From NCBI RefSeq assembly GCF_932294415.1, contig NC_065538.1, positions 75,245,834 through 75,309,833 on the forward strand: 64,000 bases of DNA, written 5' to 3'. Source of the DNA: Quercus robur (taxonomy: Eukaryota > Streptophyta > Magnoliopsida > Fagales > Fagaceae). The notes below the pieces were generated by a model, which was given only the letters and a program-made list of their open reading frames with translations, was not told where the DNA came from and made no database searches. Position 1 is the stretch's first letter. Each line of letters begins with the position of its first letter. The position numbers and the translations under genes were made by a program. Positions 35,901 to 48,251 of this stretch are shown here, piece after piece.

Positions 35901-37920
35901 GAGAGAGAGAGGAATAAAAAAATTAATAGAATATCAAATAGAATCTCTCTAAATAAATTTATTACTCAAAAAAGAAAATGAAAATCCCACAATTAAACAT
36001 GAAATTCATAAAAAAATAGTTAAAAGATAATGAAATAAAAAAAAAATTATATATATATATATATATGTATGTATATATAAATGAATACTATCATAATTAT
36101 GATCAAACATGTAATATAATAATTCTTGATTATATGAAAAGATTACATTTTTCTCAAATGTATTTTAATAATTTTCTGAGAATCTTTATTATAGTTATTT
36201 ATGCATAAATTAATTTTCAAAACTAGAATTGATAAAATCCTACTTAAGATTGATTATTTACTAACTTTGCATCTTAAAAAACCAAAAAAAGTTTAAAATA
36301 ATAATATAATATTAAAAAATAAAAAATATTACTTAATATATTTAAACATTAAAAAGACTTCACTTATATCTAAAATATTTGGTCTTAAATTGTATCAATT
36401 CAGTCTAGCATGTTTTTAGCTTGGTTGACAATATCTTATCAATATCTACTCACTTCAATTGTATCTGGCCAAATTGTACCTCATTTGACTTTTTACTGAT
36501 TTTTTTTTTCTTGAAATTGAGCTAACTAAAATGTACTTGTACTAAAAAAAAAAAAAAAAAAAGAAATTTTAAAAAATTATACATAAGCAAATATATACTT
36601 GATAGAAACATATTTGGATTAAGAGGAAACCAATGAAAAATGCATGTATCTTAAGCATGACTAGCGTTATATATCAATATCGTACATGTTAACCAATAAT
36701 ATGATACACGTAAAATGAGTTTTACTATGCTTCCTACATATGATAACTCAATTGTCATGTCAATTTATCAAATAATAATAGTAAATTTTTTATACACGTC
36801 AATATTATATTTAATATTAATTTATTAAGTACGATGACTTGGAATACACCTCTACGAGCTCACATAGTTGTTTCTTTTTTATAATCCATCAATAGTTGTT
36901 TCACCATCGTTTGTAAGTAAGTATATATTCATATTGCAATATATATTAAACAAATTAAGCAGTGCTCATGTATGTGAGAAGCAAAATTTTGCTTTGAAAG
37001 GATTTGTGGCTTTGTGCCTCTGCTTGGCACTTGTATGACCTTTGGGTTGTGGTTAGGATCATTAAATTATAATCATCGTTTAATGATAAAAAAAAAAAAA
37101 AAAAAATATACCGAATCTTTATACTTTCTGAGTCTCTAGTTGAAAAGGAAGATAAAAATAAAATAAAAAAACATTTTCTAGAACCTTTTCTAGACATTCC
37201 ATATTGAATCATGAGGTTCATCCCCTTCTTGTATGCCTCTAATTAGTGGTTTTGGAATAAATCCACAGGTTATTACTAAGAAGTAAAAAGGTATCTAGAT
37301 GAGTTTACTATTAAGGATAACCAAAAGACTTAAATAAGAATAATAATAAATTTATAGATAACTATTTGATTATCAGTCTCTGTCTGTTCTCAGATAAGAC
37401 ATGAATACACTGCAAACCACTTAAATCTTGTCGTGTAATAATCATCACATATATTAAAGTAATTTTGATCCAATCACAACTCTTTGTCTCGATAAGTTAC
37501 AAAATATATATATATATATATATATAAATATTTTTAATCTCTAATGCTATTTTTGCTCTAGGGTTTTATCATATATGCTTATGTTCCCCACTAGTACATT
37601 GTGGTTAGATTCTATCAATTGGGAATAAAAAAAATTTAATGGGAAAAAATGAAAATCATGACATGTTATGAAAGCAAAGCTGAAAGAAGTGAAAAAGTGG
37701 TGGAGGTGAGTACTTTCTTTTTCTTTTGACTTGTTTGGTGAGAGGGTGAGTATTGGTCCTATTGAATACAGTGGATGATGTAATGCTCAATATTTGCACA
37801 GGTAAAACAAAAACAAAAATGTAATATAAAAAAAAATTGACCAGAGATAAAACTCTAAGAAAGATTATAAAATAAACAAGAAATGCAAAAGCAGCCAAAA
37901 ATAGATAGGTAGACATGAAG
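32976..37920. other. Long AT-rich intergenic region, no gene recognised
   Basis: Nearly 5 kb of AT-rich sequence with poly(A) tracts (34080-34103, 36545-36562, 37088-37107) and (AT)n runs (36050-36066, 37504-37526). A TATATAAG at 34755-34762 lies 10 bp before a 76-codon plus-strand frame (34772-35002), but that product resembles no family known to me. No RNA gene was recognised. Confidence 0.4.
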
Positions 37921-38301
37921 ATTAAACTATAATTCACTTCATATTACCTGATACAGGAGCAACTCCATTTACCCACAACACAAATTCTACTTGACTACCA
38001 GACAAAATCTCAAGAGGCAGCCATTGCCAAGGGCTTTTTTTCACTGCCCCTGAAAAACAGACTCAAAAGAGCACCTGACCCTTTTGAAGACTTTTGTAGT
38101 TCCACCACTTAACCCCATACCAGTACATCAGATACCAGTACTACTACCACCTATATTGAACAAAGAAAGAAAAAAAAAAAAAAGATTACGTGGGACCCAA
38201 GGCTAAGAATGATGATGATTTGATGGATGGTGTTGATGCCACAATATGATGATGCTGGTGAGGATGATGACACGGTGATAGTGGTGAAGGTGAACACCAA
38301 G

Positions 38302-38910
38302 TTACTCAAGGAAACCAGTTTTTGTCAAGATAGCATTCCTGACTTTGCTAAGATCCCTTCCTTTCAGTGTCCTTCCAATCCCTTCACAAACAGAGAAAGA
38401 CGAAATCTGACTCCTTGCAAGCTTCTTAGCAATCCATTCATGTGGAGGAACCATATCACCATCATCCTCATCATCATCATCACCACCATAATTACCTACA
38501 GCATGATGATCTCCATCATCATAAGCAACAGTTCCATTATATCTGTTACCATCCTCAGCATTACCCACCAGTGATCCAACCCTTGAGCCCATTTTGGCAC
38601 TTTTACCATAAATCTTAGACCAATCAGGAATGTTCACAGGAGCTGAGGATTGCTGAACAACCACCTTGGTTTCATGGGTTGTTGCAGTAATATTGCTATT
38701 AGCCCTCGGAATCATTCTTGGGGTAGTAGAGAAGCGCCATGCAGAAGAAGAACCAGAAGAGTAGTCTTTGGATTTCCTCATTTTCTTAGGACTTAAATCC
38801 TCACTTTCCTTAACAAAACCCCACACATCTTCTTCTTCAAAATCATCATCTCTCATTGATCTCCCACCAAGACCATTGCTTTTGCTCATGGTACCATTCC
38901 AATCTCCCAT
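38302..38910 (-). CDS. Senescence regulator S40 family protein (DUF584)
   Basis: Intronless, ATG at 38910, stop ending at 38302, 202 residues. The start MGDWNG is preferred over an in-frame Met 35 codons upstream because the extra stretch looks like untranslated leader and relatives begin near here. The family blocks are present in order: WGFVKE, then [15 protein letters not shown] (about residues 58-72), then [11 protein letters not shown], an acidic run DDDDEDDGD, and the conserved C-terminus [20 protein letters not shown] with [21 protein letters not shown]40 proteins are plant-specific, nuclear in the cases studied, and several rise during leaf senescence, dark and ABA treatment; molecular activity is unknown. 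The ORF is intact. An ATG-repeat-like acidic tract encoded by CATCATCAT triplets (near 38460-38520) is a likely site of length variation. Confidence 0.92.
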   Translation of the reverse strand: MGDWNGTMSKSNGLGGRSMRDDDFEEEDVWGFVKESEDLSPKKMRKSKDYSSGSSSAWRFSTTPRMIPRANSNITATTHETKVVVQQSSAPVNIPDWSKIYGKSAKMGSRVGSLVGNAEDGNRYNGTVAYDDGDHHAVGNYGGDDDDEDDGDMVPPHEWIAKKLARSQISSFSVCEGIGRTLKGRDLSKVRNAILTKTGFLE

Positions 38911-38999
38911 TGAAATAGCTCTATGATTTCCAAAGAAGTTTAAATAGGAGAGAAAGAGAGAAATGAATGAAGTTAGAGTTATTGAACCACTTCTTTCAA

Positions 39000-40370
39000 T
39001 ATAAATAGAAAGCAAACAATTTGAATTTTTTTTTAAGTTATGGTTTTTAATGAGCTAAATCTGATTTTGTTCCTTGGGAATAGGAAAGGAGAAAGGTGAA
39101 AGAGAATAATATCAGGAATCTACCTTGCCTTTGTTTCAATATCCTCCAAAAGAACAAGGGCTTTTCAAAGATTTCTCAAATTAGTACACTGTACATAACC
39201 CCAAAAAACCAACCCAAGACAAAGCAAGAGAAGCTATGGAAACCCTTTTACCTTGCCAGAATACCTCCAAAGAAATCACAGATTTCAAGGGCCTTAGGCT
39301 CAGAATGGTACCCTGCAACCACAGAGAGCAAAAAGACAACAAAAATTATGTACTACATCAATTGATACATTAACTTTCATACCTATCATAAAACCTGAAA
39401 TGGAAAGGAAATAGGCAAATGGAAAATGATGGGCTTCGATAAGAATCTCTCACTTCCCAAACAACTCACCTAGATTCACTGTGAAGTGGGTTTATTACAA
39501 AAATCCAAAAGCCCACAGAATAGAGAATCCAGAACAAGAAGAAGAAGAAGAAAAAAGATGGATATTGTGGCATTGAGCAAACCCAGAAACCAAGTCCAAT
39601 CCAAGCATATTTCTTTTACTACCACCTAGAGAAACAGTCGGTGGTGTGAAAGACTTCTTTATATGGGGTTAATACATATACTGATTGATATACATGCTCT
39701 CATTTGTTTTGTTTTTTTTTTCCTTTTTGTTTTTCCTAAGATGAACAGTGAAAAAATATATATTATTTTTAATAAAGCTCAAATAAAAAGGCTGGCTTTT
39801 GATTGGGAAAGGTGGAGAAGAACGATTGGTCAGACCCAACCCTTCACTGATTCCCGCAAACCTTATCTACAACTCACTACAACTCAGCTCAATCGGCGTT
39901 ATATCAGTGAAAAATAAAAGGCTCAGCGAGTGAAAAGGCATAAAAGCTTTCTCTATCTCTCATATTAGTGTGTGCGTGTGAAAGTGTGAAGCAACTTTTT
40001 TAAGGATGCCTAGGAGAGGGTGCTAGCTAAGCTTAAGGAGTAAAAGCACTTGTTGGTTGGTTGATATTGCATTGAGAAATGTGGTGTGAGTGAGAGAGAG
40101 GGTGAGGAGGGTTTAACTGTGACTGAAACTTTTCTTTTTCTTTTCTGTGTAACTCTTACCACTTCATTCTAATTCAATGCTTCCTGGGTTTTGGGGATTA
40201 TTGCAGAAAGATGAGTAAAGGACCTAAAGATAGTACTAGTAATGAAGAAAAAGAGAAAAACTTGCAGAAAAATTTAATAATGAAAAAAAAAAAATAGTGT
40301 AGAGAGAGAGAGAGAGAGAGAGAGTGAGAGAGAAGGAGAGGAGAGTGTGGGGGCAAATATAGGTCAGGGT
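39000..40370 (-). promoter_or_regulatory. Upstream region of the S40 gene
   Basis: Candidate minus-strand TATA sequences are TATTTATA near 39000 and CATATAAAGAAG near 39653-39664. The latter would imply a long leader. A pure GA run lies at 40302-40323. No other gene was seen; which TATA is used cannot be settled from sequence. Confidence 0.3.
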
Positions 40371-40759
40371 GAGTGGGCTGGTGAGGGGTCTTCTCAAACT
40401 TAAATCAGGAGGGTTCTGTTGGATAATGACCCAAGGGGAGATGTGTGGGTCAACGCTTTTATTTGGAGTTCATGCAGAAACCTCTTATCTCATCTTACAT
40501 TGGAGTATATCTACTCATTTATTTCTCACAAAAAAAAAAAAAAAAAAAAAAAAACTCACTCATTTATTCCTAGGTTAAATAAATTATATAGGCTAAAATG
40601 CAAAAAATTAACACTTGGGCTTTTATTCCTACTTGTAACTTTATGATGTTTCTCTGTTTGCCAAATTGACGATAGAGATTAATTTTTATTAGCTTTGATA
40701 AGCAGAAAAATTATATGAACATCACATGAGTATTAGCATTCGGAATTGCAAAAAAAATT

Positions 40760-41295
40760 TAGGAGGTGTATGGTAGAGGAGTTTGAGTAATATTGTTTGA
40801 ATGTTTTTGATATACGTGTGGATAAAAAAATGTGTAGAAATATGTGTGAGTGTGTTTGAAATGCTCAAAATGTTGCTCAAAATAGACTACTAAACTATTT
40901 TATCTATTATATTATATCATCTTGCTTTACAATACATCCAACGGTTTTTTTTTTTTTTTTTACTGTACAACATATTAAAATAATATATATATCCAATAAA
41001 ATTATAAGCCAAAAATTGTGAGAGACAATAGAAAACTATTTAGAGAGAGAGAGAGAGAGAGAGAGAAGGAGAAGAAGAAGAAAAAGAAAAAGAAGAATTA
41101 GAAATAATATAAAAGACGTGTGAAACAATAAAAAACTATTTTTTTTAAAATACCATCTTACTTATTATAAGATATTACTAGAGCTGAGTTGTAAAATATT
41201 TAGAAATAGCTTTCTGAGTCATGTCCATTTTTGTAGTTTGATGGTATAAAATATCAATTTGGGGGTTTTACAACCTCCAATGCTAATGCTCTTAG
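40760..41295. repeat. Degenerate MITE remnants with a GA microsatellite
   Basis: 40762-40880 resembles the Tourist-like element at 13527 (GGTAGAGGAGTTTGA, ATACGTGTGGATAAAAAA). A (GA)n run at 41042-41066 and a boundary-like CCAATGCTAATGCTCTTA at 41277-41294 suggest several stacked old insertions. Edges are not defined. Confidence 0.4.
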
Positions 41296-42587
41296 TGTAT
41301 TAGTTGCATGGATAAAGTATTTAAGTTCATGGTTTTAAAAACCGAACCAGAGGCAAAACCGTTTTTGCCTCCGATTCCCGATTTAATTAGATTTTTGACT
41401 GGTTTAAAGCAGTTTTTGACCGGTTTTTGAGTGGTTTTAGGCATTTTTACCAGATTGAATTGGTACACGGTTCCCGGTTGAACCAATCGAATAGGCTAGT
41501 TTGGTCCGTTTTTAAACCATGTTTTTCTTAATGTGGTCATGTAATGCTTATGTGATTCTTCCATATATAAGGGCTAAAGAGAGTTAGTCCCACGAGTCAA
41601 TTTAGTAAATATGAAAACCTTAAGGTGTTATAAAGAAGAATTGAAACCCTATCAGGTGTTTTTGCAACTAACCAAAGCCCAAACCCTACGAGTGTTTTTG
41701 GTATTTTGGCCTTAAATAAATGAAAAACATTTAGCTACAAACTGATTTGGATTTATTTTCCTCCAACGTATTATGTGACGATTGAAAATATCATTCATAT
41801 GTAATTTTAATCATATAACTTTTTTAATGAGTTATGTGACTTATTTAAATAATACACATTGATAGTCTTATAAATCGGCATGTAGTAAGTTAGTGGAGAT
41901 AGCTTTAAACTGGTTTAAAACTAAAATTTGTCCTAAATAAATTATATCTTTGATCCTTAATCTCTAATCTTTATTTCAAAATCATAAATATATATATATT
42001 TATATATATTTATTTATATATATTACAATGTATAAAAAAAATCATTACGGTTATATGTTGGATGGAAAATGTTGGTATAACAAAAAAAGAATTCATAAAA
42101 CATTAAACCTAGGTCACTTTGATGATATGAAACCTGCTATGATATCACATAAATTTGTTTATCCTAGAGTATTTTCTATCCATCAAATAACGATAATGAC
42201 ATTTTTAAACAAGTTTGAAAGTAAAGAGACAAGGTGAAACATTTTAAAATATGAGGGCAATTTTGAAACAAAGGTTAAAGTTAATGATGAAATATGCAAT
42301 TTTGCCTTTTCGATGGGTTAACGAGTGCCAAAATGTTTTTTATTGTAATCAATTAGTTTTTTTCTAGGTAGTCAACCAATACTAAGTAAAAATAATATTT
42401 GATTATTTGCTTTTACTACTTCTCAATGCATTGAAACCATTTGATTTTTTTTTTTTTTTTTTGGCGTGTGAATGTATTCCCTTATCTCATCTCCCTTCCC
42501 CTATATATATGTGTGTGTTTCTCAAAAAAAAAAAAAAAAAAAAAAAACATATTCTTTTCTCAATTTGGTTCTAAGTGTAACCCCCAA

Positions 42588-42622
<35 letters not shown>

Positions 42623-42647
42623 TGGTAGTATTGTTTAGCATATTATA
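41296..42647. other. Intergenic stretch, no gene seen
   Basis: AT-rich with poly(A) at 42524-42547 and (AT)n at 42592-42619. A run of GGTTTTTGA-type repeats with inverted copies lies at 41330-41520. No gene recognised. Confidence 0.4.
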
Positions 42648-42946
42648 TAACAAGAACTCTTTCTTACACAAAGTCTCCTATGAGATTTCTTTTAATATAG
42701 TAAGGTACTTCTAATCACTTGGCCTTCTTCAATATCCTATAGCTAAAAAAATGAAAATCCACAAGCTCAAGTTTCTTCAGTCATCACAAAAGGGAATAAC
42801 AAGAACTCTTTCTTACACAAAGTCTCCTATGAGATTTCTTTTAATATAGTAAGGTACTTCTAACCACTTGGCCTTTTTCAATATCCTATAGCTAAAAAAA
42901 TGAAAATCCACAAGCTCAAGTTTCTTCAGTCATCACAAAAGGGAAT
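42648..42946. repeat. 149-bp direct tandem duplication, two copies
   Basis: TAACAAGAACTCTTTCTTAC begins at 42648 and again at 42797. The two 149-bp copies differ at only about two positions that I can see (TAATCAC/TAACCAC and CTTCTTC/CTTTTTC). The high identity implies a recent event. Confidence 0.88.
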
Positions 42947-45050
42947 CTGGACTTTCTGCAGTCATGAATAAGCAATGGCACGCCGCATGAGATGATTCTC
43001 AGACTGAACTAAGGAAGCACATACCTGAGTTTGGTTACGTGGGTGGTCAGTATTAAGGAAGCATATATGCAAGGTGTGTGAATTATGCAGAGCAGAATGT
43101 TTAGTTCTTTCAACGAATCCAAGCATATCACCCAAAACATGTCTTTGTTGTTATCCTCCTACATCAGCTTATTTAATTTTATGTACATAATTTAAGTAGC
43201 ATGTGTGGTGGTTATAACTTAGCCAAAGAATATATATATATATATATATAATACCACCCAAAAATATTGTTATTTTATGAACTCTTAGCTTCATATCTCA
43301 TACAAGAACCTCTACAATAATTAACATCATACGTGGCGCTTGGACTAGGTAATCTAATTACAAATAATTCACCTAACTTTGCTTTATTATAATGTATGTG
43401 TATTTTATATGCAAAACATCTCTCTTATTGGGTAATTTTTGTTGCATAAGAACAGGAATAGTAAATCCTACTAATGTCTTAGTTTGTTATGCATCACAGA
43501 TGACCCTTTTTAGCTACATTATTAGTGTAGTAGATGATTTGTCATAATCCAAAGCAGCACATCTTTTCACTGATATAACATAAAATTAGGTGGGATTTAA
43601 AAAATTCTTAGTACAGTTTGCCATTTGTTGATGGCACAACTAAAGTAGTCTCATACTTTTTTTTACCCCTTTAGAATCAAGTTGTCTTGTGCTTTGTTAT
43701 AAATATTAAAGAATGTTAGCATTAATTTTGAAAATTTATTTACTCATATGGTTTATGATAAGGCAAGGTTCAGATTGATTGAAATCTGGATGGAATCAGC
43801 CATCTCAAACCCAACTCAGTTAGGCTCAACTATCTTTATCTCTCCTGGGTTTCAGTCAGCACAATTGAAAAAAAGTAGACATTATGAAACTCATATTATA
43901 AGTTTCAAATCCTATTGTATCAAAAAATAAAATAAAGTCAGAACCAATAGGTCTCTCCCTCACTCACTCTCTCTGGTCTGCCAGGGAAATTTTGAGAAAG
44001 CATAAATTAGAAATGGAGCTGCCCCAGAAGCTTGTTTCAAAGATACAACCTGCTGGGTTTGAGAAATAAGTTTTAAATTACATGAGTGGGAGATAAGCTT
44101 CAAATGTGTTTGACATTGGAGAATAATTAGATACATAAACTATAATATGTTATAAGATCAACCAAACACTAGTGATTTTTTTAGGAAAAATATATTATAT
44201 AAATCCAGCTTGTGGGATTAACAGAACCAATTGAAATACTTAAAGGTCCGGGAGGTCTCAATGGCCACAATTATTTATATTTGTTTCTTATTTTTCCTGT
44301 ATAATGAATCATATATCATGTTAAAAAAATATTTCAGATAAAAAAAAATCAGTTGCAGTTCTGTGCATGTTATTATAGTAACCGTACAAGCATCTCAGAT
44401 TTTGAGGCTTAGCATGCTTCAGATTCTAGATTTCAGTTTGAAAAAAATGTATAATTACGTGGAATCCTTGTAAGAGACTGGAATTGGACATCAAAATCAA
44501 CTTATCACAGTGTGTTAATCATTCTAAGAGAGAAACCATCTCTACCATCCAAAAAGGATCTACTTGATTAACCAATTGATAAGATAAGCAAAGAAAGACG
44601 CCTTTAACATATCTTTCGGCCTTTCCCTTTATAGGAGATAAGTGGGGTCTTATAGCCCAATAATCCCCCAGTTATTTGCTCCCCAAATTTTAGTCTTTTA
44701 GTCCACCACCCCTTTGCACAAATCTATCATTTCCACACAAGTGTTGGTCGTTTCATTGCCAGCCAAAAATGAAGCAATTTTGGTGGCCTATAAGGCAAGA
44801 TAGACTTATCAATTTGAGACCTTTTTGCATTATGAACCCCTCTGAATTGCTCAAAGATGTGATTAGGAGCTTGACACATTAGATAAATACTACCCTGATC
44901 CATATTGTTTGTACTATTTTAAAAAATTCTAATTTTTTAAGGAAACATCATTAATGCGTTGTCTATTAGATAAATATTTACAAATTTTTAAAACTGTCAT
45001 TATTAATTTAAACTCTACAGAAAGAATAGTATTGACTTTTTAAATAAAGT
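42947..45050. other. Intergenic stretch, no gene seen
   Basis: Contains an (AT)n run at 43230-43251. The segment 42950-43170 is GC-richer than its surroundings but has no usable frame. No gene recognised. Confidence 0.35.
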
Positions 45051-45052
45051 AA

Positions 45053-45208
45053 AGGGTTGTACCCAATGTACAAAACTCTCACTTTTACAAGATCTGAAAG
45101 AGGTTATAATAAATAATCTTATCTCCAATTTATTGGAGATGTTGATTCTCAGACTCAAACTTGTAACATGTTGCTTTTGGTAAAAGGCACTTGTTATCGC
45201 ACTAAATC
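45053..45208 (-). mobile_element. SINE-like copy, tRNA-derived (Au-SINE type)
   Basis: On the minus strand the unit begins with TTAGTGCGATAACAAGTGCC (A-box-like), has AGTTTGAGTCTGAG about 35 bp further (B-box-like), and ends CATTGGGTACAACCC. This order matches my memory of the widespread angiosperm Au SINE, whose tail region reads CTGGGTAC(A/G)ACC. The copy is diverged and lacks a clear target duplication. Confidence 0.5.
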
Positions 45209-48200
45209 TCAACTTTTAAATAAAGTATATTAGCAAGGTAAAAAGTTTATTTATTGACTTTTTAAAGAAAATTACATATTTAAACATTTCAAAATGAAAT
45301 AGTGGACCAAATTATTGGGATGGGATGAATATAAATGAGAGAGAGAGAACCACCATAAAATTTGACATTATTGAATGAAAGAAAATTTTCAAGTCAAAAA
45401 AGAAGAGCAGATCTTGGTTAGTATGGGTTGTACATACCCTACACTCTAGAATCTACACTGGACTTTTTCTGTAAATTACATCATTATTTGTCTAATCGGA
45501 TTGAAAATTAAGGATAGTAAATGATGGAAGTGACAAGGATAATGCAAGAAACAATGCAATAAATGTGATCTGCCATAATTAATTTGTTGAGAATTTATAA
45601 CCAACCACAAAATTTTGAGACTATAATTTTGTTTCCATTATTATGATGATTGACATATTTGCTAAAGATGATAAAGGTTTATCATGTTGGATCCTGAGAG
45701 CATTATCATCCAGGGGAATGGAAACAGACAAAAATATAAAAGAGTACTAGCTAGTAGCTAAGGCCAAAATTATGAGATTCGAAAATAATGCATTCACAAT
45801 GTAACTAGAAAGTAAAAACCACTGACAATATATTCAAACTTCAGTCACAGGCATTCCTTGCTTGCTTCAATGCCTCTTGTGCACCACTGAAAGAATTCAG
45901 CTAAATATATGCTTATAATTGTCCTCGAGTTCGTATTAGAAACACGGGCGTTGATGATTGAACAGCAAAAATAGTCCTTTTATCATGTATGTGAGTGAGT
46001 GTGTCCTATTCCCATGCTGAAAATTAGAATGTGTTTGGAGTCTTTTTGCTGATCAGCAACTTGTCCAAATTGACTGAGCTTTCTTGATGACCCGGGTTAA
46101 GTTCGAGGAGCCACTTTCATCCACATGGACAATAAGGAAGGTTATATAATCTTTCAATATGCAACATCCAAATCTCATAACTCAATTCCCATAACTCTAA
46201 TTTTTCACTCACTCTTGAAAATATATATTTGTATGGTTTCATATTTTGGTTGCATATCTCATCTCTAAAACTCAAACTTGTGCATACAGTGGTGGGACCC
46301 ACTTACTGTGCTATGTCAGAACAGTAACTCATACCCGCGTGCCCCCTTCTCCAAAAGTGTAAACTCCAAAACTAGCACATTCATAACTTCGGTCCACAAA
46401 GTCTAGGAAAAGAAATTATAACAGGAAAAAAAAAAAAAAAGGTTCACAGAGCAACAACTCAAGAAATATAACAATGGACATTAGAGAGAGAGAGAGAGAG
46501 AGATGGTGGTCACTTAGGATAAGATAAGATCTAGCAAAATGAAGAAGGTGAGTGACGGAACCAAAGGTTTTGGAACTTCTGATCTTCAGCTAGACTTGTG
46601 ATCTTCGGCAGGGCTGAAGGTCTTTTTTTTTTCTTTTTTCTTTTTTTGAGAATCCGCTGAAGGAGAGAGGGTTAAGGAAAAGGAAATGCATTTATGAAAT
46701 GAGAAGAGGTGGGTGCGGACTTCTCTGTGATGGATGTAAGAATACAAGAGAGAAGCTGCCTAAAAAATAAAAAAGTAACCAATGATCACACAATGATTTA
46801 ATTTGATAATACACTAGCCCACTTTGACTGAGTTATTTACAATAATGTTATTGAAATACTTACCTCAAAATTTGGAAACATCCAAATTTTGTTTTCAATT
46901 TCCGTAATTCAAGCTCAAAATTTTGAATTTTGAGTTAAGAAAACTCAACTCAAAAATTAATCCAAATAACTTGATTTTTAGTGGAGTCCACGTTTTTTGA
47001 GTTTTGGGTGATGAAAACTGAGATATATAACTTAGTTTTTATCAATCCAAACACCCTCTGAAATGTTGTTTCCATAACTCATTGCTCATTTTCACTTGTT
47101 TTAGTAATGAGTGAGGAAAACTAAGAAAAAAAATCAAACCAAACAAGAGTGGTGGTGGTGGAACCCACAGAAAACAAGAAATGAGTAATAAAAACTGAGT
47201 TATATAGGCTAAACCAAACATAGCTTTCCGTCCTCCTCTTTTTTATCCTCCCAACCAAACAAAGCCTTAGTGAGATTGGTTCACATAATGTAGGAAAATT
47301 TGGATTTGAACTTAATGCTTATCTCAGTCACAAGCTTCGGTTGATTCCCTGTTGTTTTGCTTCAGTTTTAACAAGTTAATTTTAGCAAGAAGTAGACTAG
47401 GATTGCTCCTTCTCATGCCTTCTTGGACCAACCACATAACTTAAGCCCATGGGTGTTTTGTACAAGTTCTTGTGGGCTGAACTTAGTTGAGCGTTGACTG
47501 TTGACCCAATTAATTACATGGTGCAGGGTTGAACTAAATCAATCCATGGGCCAGGTTCAGGGTCGTACATGTTGAATACTTCTCAGGCTTTGTTCTATTG
47601 ATGGATTCTTCGGCTAGATTTTGGAGTCAGCTTTTTCAATTCCCTATAAAAACTTTCTTAAAATAAATAATTAATGTATGCCTTCAAGGCATACATTAAC
47701 CAAACCCTTTCTCTATTGGTAAAATTAGTGGACCTTAATTTGGTGGGCCTCTTAACAAGTGTTTGTTTGGCATAAACCTTTTAACTTATAGGTTAATGTA
47801 TTGCTTTTCAGCAAATAAACAAATAACCAATTTTTTTTTTTTTTTTTTTTGGTTCTTTTTATGTTGTCTGCAAATGAAGAAAAGCATTAGTGAACTCATT
47901 GAAAGTGAGACTTTTTTCCGCAATTGCTAAATCTCAGAATATAACCTTCATTGCTCACCTTTATTGTTATAATTCACCTCTTTTGAGTCTTGACATGAAC
48001 TGATAATTCATTTCTGCTAATTACATAAGTACACCACATTATTCTGAATCTAACCTGTTGTTATATGCTACACAGATATGGATGAACCATTTTAAGCTCT
48101 AAAATGTGTCGCCTTGCATTATTCTGACTATGGTGAATTATGTGCAACTAGACGAAGCTTTTTAATGAGAAAAATTAAATCAAGATATACCACCAAACCT

Positions 48201-48240
48201 GTACAAAGTGGGTAACAAGATTAAATTGCACGTCTAAATC
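45209..48240. other. Intergenic stretch with diverged repeats, no gene seen
   Basis: Includes a GA run at 46483-46502, and a segment rich in AACTCA/TGAGTT motifs at about 46860-47270 with a related piece near 46150-46310, probably an old MITE family. The palindrome at 47671-47699 is listed separately. No gene recognised. Confidence 0.35.
47671..47699. repeat. 29-bp perfect palindrome
   Basis: TTAATGTATGCCTT, a single C, then its exact reverse complement. With only one central base it is a near-perfect cruciform sequence. Confidence 0.8.
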
Positions 48241-48251
48241 AATTTCTCGTT

